Shown here: positions 26,535 through 37,354 of the stretch, piece by piece | How the letters are laid out: each line of letters begins with the position of its first letter | How positions within the stretch are numbered: position 1 is the stretch's first letter | DNA from: Acidobacteriota bacterium | GTDB lineage: Bacteria > Acidobacteriota > Blastocatellia > Pyrinomonadales > Pyrinomonadaceae | Reading direction: 5' to 3' | DNA: 40,664 bases | NCBI GenBank assembly: GCA_020200135.1 | Contig: JAIVJI010000084.1 | Span: forward strand, 1-40,664 | Position numbers and translations under genes: made by a program | The notes under the pieces: generated by a model | What the model was told of the DNA's origin: nothing | The model's input: only the letters and a program-made list of their open reading frames with translations | The model's database searches: none

Positions 26535-27527
26535 TCACTTTCCGTCGGCCGAGAGGGCGTGGCGCGCCGCGCCGTAGAGCGCGGTCTTGTCGTCGAGGAT
26601 GACGCGGACGGGGATTGATTTGACGAGACCCGACATGCGCCCCTTGTCGCCGTAGTGGCGCATGAAGGTGCCGTCCTTCAGCTTCTCCATGATCTTCGGC
26701 GCGATGCCGCCGCCGACGTAGAGGCCGCCCGTAGACTTAAGCATCAGGGCCAGGTTGCCCGCCATCGCGCCGTATATCTCGACGAAAATCTGGAGCGTGG
26801 TCTCGGCCAGCTGGCTGCGTCCGGCGAGCGCGGCGCGCGAGATGGCTGCGGCGTCATCGCCCGCGCGAATCTCCTCGGCGAGCCACGCCGGCTCCTCGAA
26901 GTGCCCGCGGTCGCGCAGGAAAGAGTAGATGTTGAAAAGCCCCATCCCCGACAGCACGCGCTCGTATGAGACGCGCCCGCCTATCTGCCCGCGCAGGTAG
27001 GTGAGCATCTCGAACTCTCGCGCGTCGCGAGGGGCGAAATCGACGTGGCCGCCCTCCGAGGGCATCGGGTGGTAGGCGCGGCCGTCGAAGTAGATGGCGG
27101 CCATCCCGAGCCCCGTCCCGGCGGCGATGAGCCCGCGGTGGCCGTGGCGCTCGCCGCCACCCTCGTTGAGCGTGTAGAGCTGCTCGGGCGCAAGCTCGAC
27201 GATGCCGTGCGCGGTCGCCTCGAGGTCGTTGATGAGCAGCACGCGCGGGAGGCCGAGCGAGGCGGCGATGGTCTCCTCGCTCATCGTCCAGGCGAGGTTG
27301 GTCCCCTCGGCGCGGCCGCGCACGACGGGGCCGGCGACGCCGAAGCAGGCGTGCGTGATTGCGCCGGGCCTCTGCGCGGCGACGAACTCTCTGAGGATGT
27401 CTTCGAGCGAGTCGTAGCGGCCGCTCGGGAACGACTGCTGGACGACGGGGCGGCCGACCCGCGCCCCTTCGGCCTCGAACAGCGCGACGTTGGTCTTCGT
27501 CCCCCCGATGTCTCCCGCGATTATCAT
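26535..27527 (-). CDS. glk: Glucokinase
   Basis: ATP-dependent kinase that makes glucose-6-phosphate from glucose; 330 residues. It begins with the phosphate-binding loop AGDIGGTKTNVALF, then shows FGVAGPV, LINDLEATAHGI (catalytic Asp), AAGTGLGMA, a glucose-contact region PSEGGHVDFAPRD, and late GGLYVGGGIAPKI. This is the non-ROK bacterial Glk type of E. coli and cyanobacteria. ATG 27527 overlaps the opcA stop as ATGA. In the operon it links the glucosidase to Zwf. Confidence 0.94.
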   Translation of the reverse strand: MIIAGDIGGTKTNVALFEAEGARVGRPVVQQSFPSGRYDSLEDILREFVAAQRPGAITHACFGVAGPVVRGRAEGTNLAWTMSEETIAASLGLPRVLLINDLEATAHGIVELAPEQLYTLNEGGGERHGHRGLIAAGTGLGMAAIYFDGRAYHPMPSEGGHVDFAPRDAREFEMLTYLRGQIGGRVSYERVLSGMGLFNIYSFLRDRGHFEEPAWLAEEIRAGDDAAAISRAALAGRSQLAETTLQIFVEIYGAMAGNLALMLKSTGGLYVGGGIAPKIMEKLKDGTFMRHYGDKGRMSGLVKSIPVRVILDDKTALYGAARHALSADGK

Positions 27528-28729
27528 CTGTTATGCGTTGGCTTCCCCTCGTTGATTCGGGCCCCCGCCCCGAGCATCCGCGCCGCCGACGCGACCGCCC
27601 CCTCGTATACCTCGTCACGGCTGAGGATGTCGAGTTCGCCGCTCAGCCGCTCGCCCTCGGTGCGCGCCTCGTAGCCGAGCACGCGCCCGACCGTGTGCCC
27701 CACGTCCTTCAGACGCGCGCCCGTCCTCAGCTTGCGCTCTTCGAGCAGAAGCTCGACGTAGAACTCGTCGCCGGCGGCGGTCGAGATGGCCAGCGAGGTG
27801 AGCCAGCCGTCGCGCCCGGCCGCGTCCCCGGTCGCGGCGAGCACCGCTTCGACCTCGCGGCCGCCGCCGTCGCGCAAGTGAAAACGCGCGAGCCCCTCCG
27901 AGAGCGCCGAGCCGCCTTCGGCGACCTCCCAGCCGAGGCACGAGGCGAGCCAGCCCAGCGCGAGCATGGCCTTCGGCGCGACCTGCGCGCGCGCGCGGTC
28001 GGGCGGGTCGTACTCGATGACGACTTTTTTAATCTGTTGGAGCGAGGCGCGGTAGTCGGCCACGTCCCAGAAGCCCGCGACGAGCGCGCGCCACGATGTC
28101 AGCCGACCCCAGTTCAAATCGCTCAACCGGAGCCGGCCGCCCTGTAGCAGCCGCGCGAGACGCAGCAGGTCTTCGTGCGGCTCGTCGAACGAGGCCGAGT
28201 CGATGACGACGCGGTCGGCCATGCCGGCGAGCCGCGTGAAGAGCTTGTCCTCGTAGTGCGGGATGTCCTTCCACCAGAGGAAGACCGGCACGTCCGGGAC
28301 GAGCAGCGGCGCGACCGCCGTCGAGGCCGTTTCGACCGCCGACCCGCCGGCCTCGATTGTTATCTGCTCGCCGCAGATGCGCTTTCGTCCGCGCGCCGAG
28401 AGCTGGCAGCGCGTCGAAACGAACGCTTCGAGCCTCGGCTCCGACGCGCCGCGCTCGGCCGCGAGCACGACGGCGCGGCAGGGGTGGCGCTCGACGACCG
28501 CGCCCAGCAGGTCGTCCACTTCGGCGCGCGCCTCCGTCCCCTCGGCGTAGACCACGAGGTTGAGCACGCACGCGCGCACGACGCCCGCCGCCCGCGCCGC
28601 GCCCTCGCCTTCGGCCCCATCCTCCGGCGCGGACATCTCCGCCCACATCGCGTTCAGCTCGCGTTCGAGACGCGCCGCGTCGATGCCCTTCGCCAGAGAG
28701 ACCTGTGTCGTCGTCGCCTGCGTTTCCAT
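27524..28729 (-). CDS. opcA: OpcA, glucose-6-phosphate dehydrogenase assembly/activator protein
   Basis: A 401-residue protein of the OpcA family, known from cyanobacteria and actinobacteria as a redox-linked activator or assembly factor of G6PDH. Recognisable stretches are RACVLNLVVYAEG, VVERHPCRAVVL, STRCQLSARGRKRICGEQI and LLVPDVPVFLWWKDIPHYED. It lies directly after zwf (6 bases) and overlaps glk by 4 bases, the same linkage with zwf as in those phyla. Several Cys residues (in HPCR, TRCQ, RICGE) could carry redox control; that is not shown by the sequence alone. Confidence 0.9.
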   Translation of the reverse strand: METQATTTQVSLAKGIDAARLERELNAMWAEMSAPEDGAEGEGAARAAGVVRACVLNLVVYAEGTEARAEVDDLLGAVVERHPCRAVVLAAERGASEPRLEAFVSTRCQLSARGRKRICGEQITIEAGGSAVETASTAVAPLLVPDVPVFLWWKDIPHYEDKLFTRLAGMADRVVIDSASFDEPHEDLLRLARLLQGGRLRLSDLNWGRLTSWRALVAGFWDVADYRASLQQIKKVVIEYDPPDRARAQVAPKAMLALGWLASCLGWEVAEGGSALSEGLARFHLRDGGGREVEAVLAATGDAAGRDGWLTSLAISTAAGDEFYVELLLEERKLRTGARLKDVGHTVGRVLGYEARTEGERLSGELDILSRDEVYEGAVASAARMLGAGARINEGKPTHNR

Positions 28730-28735
28730 CTGTCT

Positions 28736-30277
<1,542 letters not shown>

Positions 30278-30280
30278 CCT

Positions 30281-31759
30281 CTACCCCTGACCCGCCTGCT
30301 TTTCGAGCAGCTCTTCCCACTCGGTGTGGACGAAGCCGGCGTCGGGGCGGTCGGTGCGCTGGTACGTGTGCGAGCCGAAGAAGTCGCGCTGCGCCTGCGT
30401 GAGGTTGAGCGGCGAGTCCGCCGTGCGGTAGGAGTCGAAGTACGAGAGCGAGGCCGAGAAGGCCGGGACGGCGATGCCGGCCTCGACGGCCGCGCCCACC
30501 GCGCGCCGCCAGTTCGCCTGCGAGCCCTGCATGTAGGCGTTGAAGTCGGGGTCGAGCAGGAGGTTCGGCAGGTCAGCGCGCCTCCTGTAAGCCTCGCTGA
30601 TCTTGCCGAGAAAGCGCGCGCGGATGATGCAGCCGCCCTTCCAGATGCGCGCCGTCTCGCCGAGGTCGATATCCCACTTCCAGTTCTCCGACCCCGCGCG
30701 GATGAGGTTCATCCCCTGCGCGTACGAGCAAATCTTCGACGCGTAGAGCGCGTCGCGGATGGCCTGAATCATCCCGGCGCGGTCGCCGCCGTAGCCGCCG
30801 CCGGCGGGGCCGCCTATCTGCCTGCTCGCCTCGACGCGCTCGTCCTTGCGCGATGAAATGTTGCGGCCGTCGACGGCGGCGTTGATGGTCGGGATGGGGA
30901 CGCCGAGGTCGAGCGCGACCGCGCTCGTCCACTTCCCCGTCCCCTTCTGCCCGGCCTTGTCGAGCACGAGGTCGACGAGCGGCTGGCCCGTCTCGGGGTC
31001 TTTGACGCGCAGGATTTGGGCGGTGATCTCGATGAGGAACGATTCGAGGTCGCCGCGGTTCCACTCGTCGAAAACGTCTGCCATCTCGTCCGCGCTCATC
31101 CCGAGCAGGCGGCGCATGATGTCGTAACTTTCGGCGATGAGCTGCATGTCGCCGTACTCGATGCCGTTGTGAACCATCTTGACGAAGTGGCCGGCGCCGC
31201 CGGTGCCGATGTAGGTCACGCACGCCTCGCCGTCAACCTTCGCCGCGATGGCCTCCCAGATGGGGCGGATGTGCTCGTAAGCCTCGCGGTCGCCGCCCGG
31301 CATCAGGCTGGGGCCCCAGAGCGCGCCCTTCTCGCCGCCCGAGACGCCCGAGCCGATGAAGTTGAAGCCCTCGGCCTTGAGTTGCTTCTCGCGCCGCTCG
31401 GTGTCCATGAAGTAGGAGTTGCCGCCGTCGATGATGATGTCGCCCGCTTCGAGGTGGGGCTTGATCTGGTCTATCGTCCAGTCCACGGGGTCGCCGGCCT
31501 TGACGAGCAGGATGATCTTGCGCGGGCGCTCAAGCGATTTGACGAACTCCTCGGGCGTGTGCGCGCCGACGAACTTCCCCGAAGCGTTCTCCTTCATGAA
31601 GGTTTTGACGCGGTCGGGCTCGTCCCTGCTCGGCGGGCGGTTGTAGACGGCCACGGTGTAGCCGTTGCGCTCGATGTTGCGCGCGAGGTTCTCGCCCATC
31701 ACGGCGAGGCCGATCATGCCGATGTTCGCGGTCTTCGGTGTCTGTTCCGGAGTGGCCAT
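30281..31759 (-). CDS. gnd: 6-Phosphogluconate dehydrogenase, decarboxylating
   Basis: Converts 6-phosphogluconate to ribulose-5-phosphate, CO2 and reduced coenzyme; 492 residues of the long (E. coli-like) type. N-terminal dinucleotide fold IGMIGLAVMGENLARNI with VYNRPPS after the second strand, then GVSGGEKGALWGPSLMPGG, catalytic GAGHFVKMVHNGIEYGDMQ (Lys) and the C-terminal tail RTDRPDAGFVHTEW that reaches the partner's active site. ATG 31759 has GAGGAAGAG just upstream. It lies 29 bases after tal-pgi. Confidence 0.96.
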   Translation of the reverse strand: MATPEQTPKTANIGMIGLAVMGENLARNIERNGYTVAVYNRPPSRDEPDRVKTFMKENASGKFVGAHTPEEFVKSLERPRKIILLVKAGDPVDWTIDQIKPHLEAGDIIIDGGNSYFMDTERREKQLKAEGFNFIGSGVSGGEKGALWGPSLMPGGDREAYEHIRPIWEAIAAKVDGEACVTYIGTGGAGHFVKMVHNGIEYGDMQLIAESYDIMRRLLGMSADEMADVFDEWNRGDLESFLIEITAQILRVKDPETGQPLVDLVLDKAGQKGTGKWTSAVALDLGVPIPTINAAVDGRNISSRKDERVEASRQIGGPAGGGYGGDRAGMIQAIRDALYASKICSYAQGMNLIRAGSENWKWDIDLGETARIWKGGCIIRARFLGKISEAYRRRADLPNLLLDPDFNAYMQGSQANWRRAVGAAVEAGIAVPAFSASLSYFDSYRTADSPLNLTQAQRDFFGSHTYQRTDRPDAGFVHTEWEELLEKQAGQG

Positions 31760-31788
31760 GTTCTCTTCCTCGGATGAATTGCCGTTCC

Positions 31789-34653
31789 CTACCCGGCCGT
31801 CGAGCCCGCGACCGGGACGGCCTCGCGGATGATTTCAAAGAGGCGGCGCAGCCCCGCCGCCACGTCCGAGCCTATCTCGACGCGGACGGCGCGGCGGCCT
31901 TTGGCCGAGAGCGAGCGGAAGTCGCCGAGCGCCTGCGCCTGCTTGAGCGTCGAGAAGGTGAAAGGCTCGCCGGGAATCTCCACGTCGCGCGCGTCGGCCG
32001 CGGTGACCTGGATGAAGACGCCGCTGTCGGGGCCGCCCTTGTGGAGCTGACCCGTCGAGTGGAGGAAGCGCGGGCCGTAGCCCGTAGTCGTCGCGCAGCG
32101 CGTCGCGTCGCGCAGGTGCGTGCGAATCTGCTGGACGAGCCCTTCGGCGTCCCCCGACTCCTCGAAGTAGTCGAGCAGCGCGACGTAGTCGCCGGGCTTC
32201 ACGCGCCCCAAATGTGCTTTGAAGATTCCGGGCACGCCCTCCGCGCCGAGCGCCGCTCGCGTGGCGTCGTCCCCGTAGACGGTGAGCCCGTCGCCTTCGG
32301 CGATGACCGTCTGCTCTTGCAGCCTGCCGCTCTGCTTGAAGGCTTCGAGCAGCTCCTTCGTCGCGTCCTTCGACTCCTGCACGTTGGGCTGGTCGAAGGG
32401 GTTTATCCGCAGCCGCCAGCCGGCGAACGCCGTCGCTATCTCCCACAGGAAGAACTCTTCGCCGAGGTCGTAGGCGTCGTTGAGCGTGCGGTAGACTACG
32501 GGGTGGCCGGCGGCTTCCAGCGCCTTGAGCTTCGACTCGGTCTCGCTGTCGGGTCGCCCGACCGAGATGGAGACGAAGAGGCGGTCGTCGCCGTAGGCCG
32601 TGGGCGCGGCCAGCGGCTCGCCCGCGACGGGGACGACGCCCTGACCCTCCTTGCCCGTGCTCTCGGCGATGAGCTGTTCGACCCACAGGCCGAAAGATTC
32701 GACCTTCGGGTCGGCGACGACGGTCAGCTTGTCGCGGCCGGCCTTCGCGCACTCGCCGATGATGGCGCCGAGCCGCGCGCCCGGGTTCTCGCCCGCCGGG
32801 ACGACCTGCGAGCAGGCGTGCATGACGCGCTCGGCGCGGTCGAGCAGCTTCTTGATGTCGAGCCCCATCAGCGCCGCCGGCACCATCCCGAAGTAGGAGA
32901 GCGCCGAGTAGCGCCCGCCGATGTCCGGCGGGTTGAGGAAGACGCGCTTGAACTTGTCGCGCGTGGCGTCCGCCTCCATCTTCGTGCCGGGGTCTGTGAC
33001 GGCGATGAAGTTCTCGCCCGGGTTCTCCTTGACCTTCGAGACCTGGTCGTACCAGTAGCGGTAGAACATCAGCGGCTCGGTCGTCGTCCCCGACTTCGAC
33101 GAGACGACGAAGAGCGTCTGCGCCGGGTCAATCCTCTCCCGAACTTCGGCGACCGTGTCCGGGTCGGTCGAGTCGAGCACGAGCAGCTCGGGGAAGCCCT
33201 CCTGCCGGCCGAACGTCCGGCGCAGGACTTCGGGCGCGAGCGACGAGCCGCCCATGCCGTTGAGGACGACGTGGCGGAAGCCGCGCTCGCGTATGCGCTC
33301 GGCGAAGGCGACGAGGTCGTCCTCGACGCCGATCATCTCGTCGGCGACGTCGAGCCAGCCGAGCGAGTTCCTGATTATCTTCTGGTGCTCCTCTTCGGAC
33401 TTCCAGAGTGCGGCATCCTTACGCCAGACGCGGCGCATCACGTCGCCCTTTTCGGCTTCCCTGATGGCCGCACTCACCGCGTCAGCGTATTTTCCCAAGC
33501 TTGCGCTCACCCTCTCGTTGATGCCCGACAGCAGCGCGCCGCGCTTGGCCTCGATGGACTCGACCAGCGTGTCGAACGAGCCGACGAAGGCGGCCAGCCC
33601 GTCCCTCTGGAGCTTCTCGGTCACGGCCTTCAGGTCGATGCCGAGCTCGGCCAGCTCACCGATGAGCGCGCGGCACTCGTCCAGTCCCTCTTCGAGCGTG
33701 AGCGCGACCCGCCCGTGGTCGCGAATCGCGGTGTAGGTCGCGGGCGGGACGGTGTTGACGGTCTCGGGGCCGATGAGGTTGTCGACGTAGAGCACGTCCG
33801 AGTACTTCGGGTTCTTCGTCCCGGTCGAGGCCCACAGGCAGCGCTGCACCTGCGCGCCCTTCGCCTTCAGCGCGGCGAAGCGCTCGCCGTGGAAAATCTC
33901 CTTGAACTTCTCGTAGGCGAGCTTGGCGTTGGCGACGGCCGCGCGGCCGCACAGGCCTTCGAGCCGCGCCTTCTCCTCGGGGCCGGAGGCGTGGCGCGCC
34001 TTGTATTCGAGGTCGGCGTCAATCGCCGTGTCCACGCGCGAGACGAAGAAGCTGGCGACCGACGCGATGTGGTCTACGTTCTTCCCCTCGGCCGCGCGGC
34101 GTTCGAGCCCCTTGATGAAAGCCTCGGCCACCTGCTCGTAGTTTTCGAGCGAGAAGATCATCGTGATGTTGATGTTGATGCCGCGGTAGATGGACTCCTC
34201 GATGGCGGGCAGCCCCTCCTGCGCCGCCGGGATTTTAATCATCACGTTCTTCCGGCCCGCGCGCTCGAAGAGGCGCGTCGCCTCGTCGATGGTGCCCCGC
34301 GTGTCGTAGGCGAGCTTCGGGTTGACTTCGAGGCTGATGTAGCCGTCGAGCCCGTCGGTCTTGTCGTAGACGGGTTTGAGCGTGTCGGCGGCGTCGGTGA
34401 TGTCGCGGACGACCAGCTCCTCGTAAATCTCGTCCACGCTCTTGCCGGCCTGGACGAGCTGTCGGAGCTGCTCGTCGTAGTCGGTCGAGCCCGTGATGGC
34501 CTTCTCGAAGATGGTCGGGTTCGAGGTGACGCCGCGCAGGTCATCCTCCTCGATCTTCTTAAGCAAATCGCCGCTCGTCAGCATCGCCCGGCGGATGTTG
34601 TCGTACCAGACGGACTGGCCGAGCTTCATGATTTCGACTAGCCGATTACTCAT
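31789..34653 (-). CDS. Bifunctional transaldolase / glucose-6-phosphate isomerase
   Basis: Fused enzyme of 954 residues. Residues about 1-370 are transaldolase (GVTSNPTIFEKAI; Schiff-base Lys K140 in MIKIPAAQEG; RCLWASTGTKNPKYSD). Residues about 400-954 are phosphoglucose isomerase (NGMGGSSLAPEVL, VVSSKSGTTTEPL, NPPDIGGRYSALS, NPFDQPNVQ, LHSTGQLHKGGP). Such Tal-Pgi fusions are known in cyanobacteria and other phyla. Together the two steps return sugar phosphates to glucose-6-phosphate, closing the oxidative pentose cycle. ATG 34653 was chosen: AGGAG lies about 8 bases before it; the longer frame to 34749 has no leader features. First gene of the seven-gene operon. Confidence 0.94.
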   Translation of the reverse strand: MSNRLVEIMKLGQSVWYDNIRRAMLTSGDLLKKIEEDDLRGVTSNPTIFEKAITGSTDYDEQLRQLVQAGKSVDEIYEELVVRDITDAADTLKPVYDKTDGLDGYISLEVNPKLAYDTRGTIDEATRLFERAGRKNVMIKIPAAQEGLPAIEESIYRGININITMIFSLENYEQVAEAFIKGLERRAAEGKNVDHIASVASFFVSRVDTAIDADLEYKARHASGPEEKARLEGLCGRAAVANAKLAYEKFKEIFHGERFAALKAKGAQVQRCLWASTGTKNPKYSDVLYVDNLIGPETVNTVPPATYTAIRDHGRVALTLEEGLDECRALIGELAELGIDLKAVTEKLQRDGLAAFVGSFDTLVESIEAKRGALLSGINERVSASLGKYADAVSAAIREAEKGDVMRRVWRKDAALWKSEEEHQKIIRNSLGWLDVADEMIGVEDDLVAFAERIRERGFRHVVLNGMGGSSLAPEVLRRTFGRQEGFPELLVLDSTDPDTVAEVRERIDPAQTLFVVSSKSGTTTEPLMFYRYWYDQVSKVKENPGENFIAVTDPGTKMEADATRDKFKRVFLNPPDIGGRYSALSYFGMVPAALMGLDIKKLLDRAERVMHACSQVVPAGENPGARLGAIIGECAKAGRDKLTVVADPKVESFGLWVEQLIAESTGKEGQGVVPVAGEPLAAPTAYGDDRLFVSISVGRPDSETESKLKALEAAGHPVVYRTLNDAYDLGEEFFLWEIATAFAGWRLRINPFDQPNVQESKDATKELLEAFKQSGRLQEQTVIAEGDGLTVYGDDATRAALGAEGVPGIFKAHLGRVKPGDYVALLDYFEESGDAEGLVQQIRTHLRDATRCATTTGYGPRFLHSTGQLHKGGPDSGVFIQVTAADARDVEIPGEPFTFSTLKQAQALGDFRSLSAKGRRAVRVEIGSDVAAGLRRLFEIIREAVPVAGSTAG

Positions 34654-34772
34654 AAACGTTCTCCTCGGACGGGGGTTAAAAGGTGGGGCGTGGGGCCACA
34701 CTTCGGCTGACGCCGCGCCGGGGCTGGGGCGCCCGGCAGTCCCTTTCAAACGACTCTGTTAGAAGTGGCGGG

Positions 34773-34802
34773 ATACTATCACAGGACTTCAGACGCCGCC
34801 AA
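34773..34802 (-). promoter_or_regulatory. Candidate promoter of the pentose-phosphate operon
   Basis: Minus strand: TTGGCG (34802-34797), 18 bases, TAGTAT (34778-34773), about 120 bases upstream of tal-pgi. The -10 hexamer is identical to that of the suf promoter; the -35 is weaker. Confidence 0.45.
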
Positions 34803-34855
34803 GAAATGAAAGGCCGAGGCGCGCCCGACCGCCCCGCCGGGCAGGCAAAAGCAGA

Positions 34856-34890
34856 CCGCCCGCCGGCGCGAAAGGTGCGCGGGCGGGCGG
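34856..34890 (-). terminator. Likely terminator after the LolA-like gene
   Basis: GC-rich hairpin: 9 paired bases (CCGCCCGCC-side at 34856-34864 with 34882-34890), one mismatch, 4 more pairs, and a 7-base loop. On the minus strand it is followed by TCTGCTTTTG. It lies 25 bases past the stop at 34915. Confidence 0.5.
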
Positions 34891-34914
34891 GCGTTTCTGT
34901 GGCTAGACTCGCGG

Positions 34915-35769
34915 TCAGGGCGCGGCGGAGGCCGACTGTGCGGCGAAGATCGAGTCCTCCATCCTGACTCCGTAGGTCACGGTCAGCACCTGCGACTCCT
35001 CGACCAGGCGGTCGCCCTCGTAGAGGACTGTGCGGTAGGGGACGAGCGTGCCCTGCACGACGCGGTAGTTGTGGAAGCTGCGCTTGTACCTGGCGCCCGC
35101 CTCCTCGTATTCGAGCCAGAGGACGCGCGCGCTCTTCGAGCTGACGTAGTAGCGCGTCGAGCGACCCTCCTTGTCCGTCAGCTCCACGACCCAGAGGTCG
35201 AGACCCTTCTGGCTCTCCTTGCCGTTGAACTTGACGGCGGCGCCGCGCTCCTTGTAGCGCAGCAGCGCCTCGATGCCGTGGACGCGCTCGGTCATGATCC
35301 ACGAGACGTCCTCCTGCTTGGGCGTGAAGGGCGTCCCGCGCAGCAGCCCCGTCACGCGCCCGTCGTTGAAGACGAGCGAGTATTCGAGCGAGGGCAGCCG
35401 CTGGTCGAGCCGCACCTTGTCCTTCTCGAAGGTCTCGCCGCGTTTGAAAGTCCGCTCGTAGGCGATCTCCTCGGGGCGGCCGTCGGGGGCCGTGCGCGTG
35501 ATCTTGCCGCGCTCGACGCCGGTGCGCCGAATCTGCTGGAGCCCCTCGCGCGAGCCGTAGACGAGGATGACCGTCTCGGCCACCTGCTCGCCGGTCGGGT
35601 TGTTCCGGTCGGGCTTGGCCGGCTTGGGCTCCTCCTGCTTCTTCGGCTTCTCTTCCTTCGGGGCTTCCCTCTGCCGCGCGCCCGTGACGGCGGCAGGCCG
35701 GGCCCCCGCGACGGAAAGGGCCGCCAGCGCGCACACCAAAAAGCGTCGTAACACTGAGTTGTTCTCCAT
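34915..35769 (-). CDS. Exported LolA-fold-like protein of unknown function
   Basis: Exported protein of 284 residues. Leader VLRRFLVCALAALSVAGARPAAV, then a charged Lys/Pro/Glu linker (EEKPKKQEEPKPAKPD) and a beta-rich domain with alternating strands (ITRTAPDGRPEEIAYERTF, LDLWVVELTDKEGRSTRYY, RVLWLEYEEAGARYKRSFH). The pattern recalls outer-membrane lipoprotein-sorting (LolA/LolB-like) domains, but no diagnostic motif is present, so the function stays open. The start may be ATG 35769, or GTG 35754, which has GGAG 9 bases upstream and a shorter leader. Single gene with its own promoter, divergent from the ATP-grasp gene. Confidence 0.72.
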   Translation of the reverse strand: MENNSVLRRFLVCALAALSVAGARPAAVTGARQREAPKEEKPKKQEEPKPAKPDRNNPTGEQVAETVILVYGSREGLQQIRRTGVERGKITRTAPDGRPEEIAYERTFKRGETFEKDKVRLDQRLPSLEYSLVFNDGRVTGLLRGTPFTPKQEDVSWIMTERVHGIEALLRYKERGAAVKFNGKESQKGLDLWVVELTDKEGRSTRYYVSSKSARVLWLEYEEAGARYKRSFHNYRVVQGTLVPYRTVLYEGDRLVEESQVLTVTYGVRMEDSIFAAQSASAAP

Positions 35770-35852
35770 TCCTGAGTTGATTCCCCGGCGGCCGGCCCGC
35801 CCGGCGGGACGCGCCGCACTTGAGGAGAGGTCTGGCGGCCGAACTGCGGCGG

Positions 35853-35861
35853 ATTGTAGCA
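35853..35861 (-). promoter_or_regulatory. Extended -10 promoter of the LolA-like gene
   Basis: Minus strand TGCTACAAT: near-consensus TACAAT with the TG extension, 84 bases upstream of ATG 35769. No good -35 hexamer is visible in the surrounding GC-rich DNA, as expected for extended -10 promoters. Confidence 0.5.
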
Positions 35862-35942
35862 CAACCCCCCGCCGCCGCGCCCGCCGGGGCGACCCAAAAC
35901 AATTGATGCCAACGGACTTGAGCCGGATGCCCGCCGCCCTCG

Positions 35943-35972
35943 TTGACACGGACTGACGCGAGCATGTAGAGT
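35943..35972 (+). promoter_or_regulatory. Candidate promoter of the ATP-grasp gene
   Basis: Plus strand TTGACA (35943-35948), 18 bases, TAGAGT (35967-35972), giving a leader of about 50 bases before GTG 36029. The AT-rich stretch at 35978-36002 follows it. Confidence 0.5.
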
Positions 35973-36028
35973 CCTCATTTTCAAAAAATTCCCTGCAATT
36001 TAACCCGTCGTCGAAAGGACATCGAACC

Positions 36029-37330
36029 GTGAAAAAAGTAGGACTCCTGGTCGGCCGCGAGCGCACTTTCCCGGTCTCCCTGATCGAGAGCATCAACGAG
36101 CGCGGGGGCGGCGAGGTCGTCGCCGAACTGGTCAAGGTCGGCGGCGTGCGCCACGAGGGGCCCATCGACTACGACCTCATCATCGACCGCATCTCGCACG
36201 AGGTGCCGTTCTACCGCGCCTTCCTCAAGCGCGCGGCGCTCGACGGCGCGGTCGTCATCAACAACCCCTTCTGGTGGTCGGCCGACGACAAGTTCTTCAA
36301 TTTCTCGCTCGCCACGAAGCTCGGCGTCGCAATCCCACGGACGGTGCTGCTCCCGCAGAAGTCCTACATCGAGGGCATTACGGGCGAATCGTTGCGCAAC
36401 CTCGAATTCCCGCTCGACTGGCAGGCCATCGCCGACTACGTCGGCTTCCCCGCCATCATCAAGCCGTTCGACGGCGGCGGCTGGAAGAACGTCTCGCGCG
36501 TCGACAGCCTTGAGGAGCTGTGGACGGTCTACGACACGACGGGCACGCTCTGCATGACCTTGCAGGAGTTGATCGACTGGGACCAGTTCGTGCGCTGCTA
36601 CTGCATCGGGCAGGAGGACGTGATGGTCATGCCCTACGACCCGCGCAAGGGTTACCTGTCGGGCGAGCAGTACGTCCACAACCCGACCTACCTCTCCGCC
36701 GACCTTGCCGCGCGCGTCGGCCGGGACGTGCTGACCTTGAACCGTGCGCTCGGCTACGACATCAACACGGTCGAGTTCGCCATCAAGGACGAAGTGCCCT
36801 ACGCCATCGACTTCATGAACCCGGCGCCCGACGCCGAGGTGGCCTCGGTCGGCGAGTTCTATCACAACTGGCTGACCAACGCCGTCACGGACCTCGTCTT
36901 CCGCCGCCTCGCCGAGCCGCGCCCAGAGGCGCGCTACCGCTGGGACGCGCTCCTCAACCCGATGCCCGCCGCCGCTCAGACCGCGACGCAGACGCTCGCC
37001 GCCGCGGCCTCGGCCGCACAGTCGGCGGCCGAGGCCGTGCTCCCGCAGTCCGTCCGCGACGCGGCCGGCAACGTCGTCGAAAGCGTCAGCGAATTTCTGG
37101 GTCAGGCCGGCGTCGTCGTCTCGGGCATCGTGGACGCCGTCGCCGAAAGGGCCGCCGGCGATGACCCGCGGCCCGACCCACAGCTCGCGGGCGACACAGC
37201 GCCGAAGGCGGCGACGAAGCGTCCGCGCACCGCCGCCGCCCCGAAGAAGGGCGCGGGCAAAGGCTCGGTCAAGCGCGCCGCCGCGCCCCGCCACAAGAAG
37301 TCCACGACCGAAGGGGCGGACGAGGGCTGA
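36029..37330 (+). CDS. ATP-grasp protein with histone-like basic tail
   Basis: A 433-residue cytoplasmic protein. Residues about 1-295 form an ATP-grasp ligase of the RimK/glutathione-synthetase-like group: N-terminal KKVGLLVGRERTFP, NNPFWWSADDKFF, the ATP-binding strand FPAIIKPFDGGGWKNV (Lys), and the metal-binding end VEFAIKDEVPYAIDFMNP. Such enzymes join a carboxylate to an amine using ATP; the substrates are unknown. Residues about 310-370 are an Ala-rich helical stretch (AAAQTATQTLAAAASAAQSA), and the last 50 or so are Lys/Arg/Ala/Pro-rich (ATKRPRTAAAPKKGAGKG), like histone H1 tails, suggesting nucleic-acid binding (inference). GTG 36029 follows GAAAGGA by 9 bases. Monocistronic, with a strong terminator after it. 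Confidence 0.8.
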   Translation: MKKVGLLVGRERTFPVSLIESINERGGGEVVAELVKVGGVRHEGPIDYDLIIDRISHEVPFYRAFLKRAALDGAVVINNPFWWSADDKFFNFSLATKLGVAIPRTVLLPQKSYIEGITGESLRNLEFPLDWQAIADYVGFPAIIKPFDGGGWKNVSRVDSLEELWTVYDTTGTLCMTLQELIDWDQFVRCYCIGQEDVMVMPYDPRKGYLSGEQYVHNPTYLSADLAARVGRDVLTLNRALGYDINTVEFAIKDEVPYAIDFMNPAPDAEVASVGEFYHNWLTNAVTDLVFRRLAEPRPEARYRWDALLNPMPAAAQTATQTLAAAASAAQSAAEAVLPQSVRDAAGNVVESVSEFLGQAGVVVSGIVDAVAERAAGDDPRPDPQLAGDTAPKAATKRPRTAAAPKKGAGKGSVKRAAAPRHKKSTTEGADEG

Positions 37331-37354
37331 GCCACAAGCTTCTCGGATCGAGAG

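Noticed and set aside
31738..34641. 967-codon open frame on the plus strand, antisense to tal-pgi
   Set aside because: It mirrors a gene with full transaldolase and isomerase motifs. Long antisense frames are expected in DNA this GC-rich, and this one has no recognisable motif.
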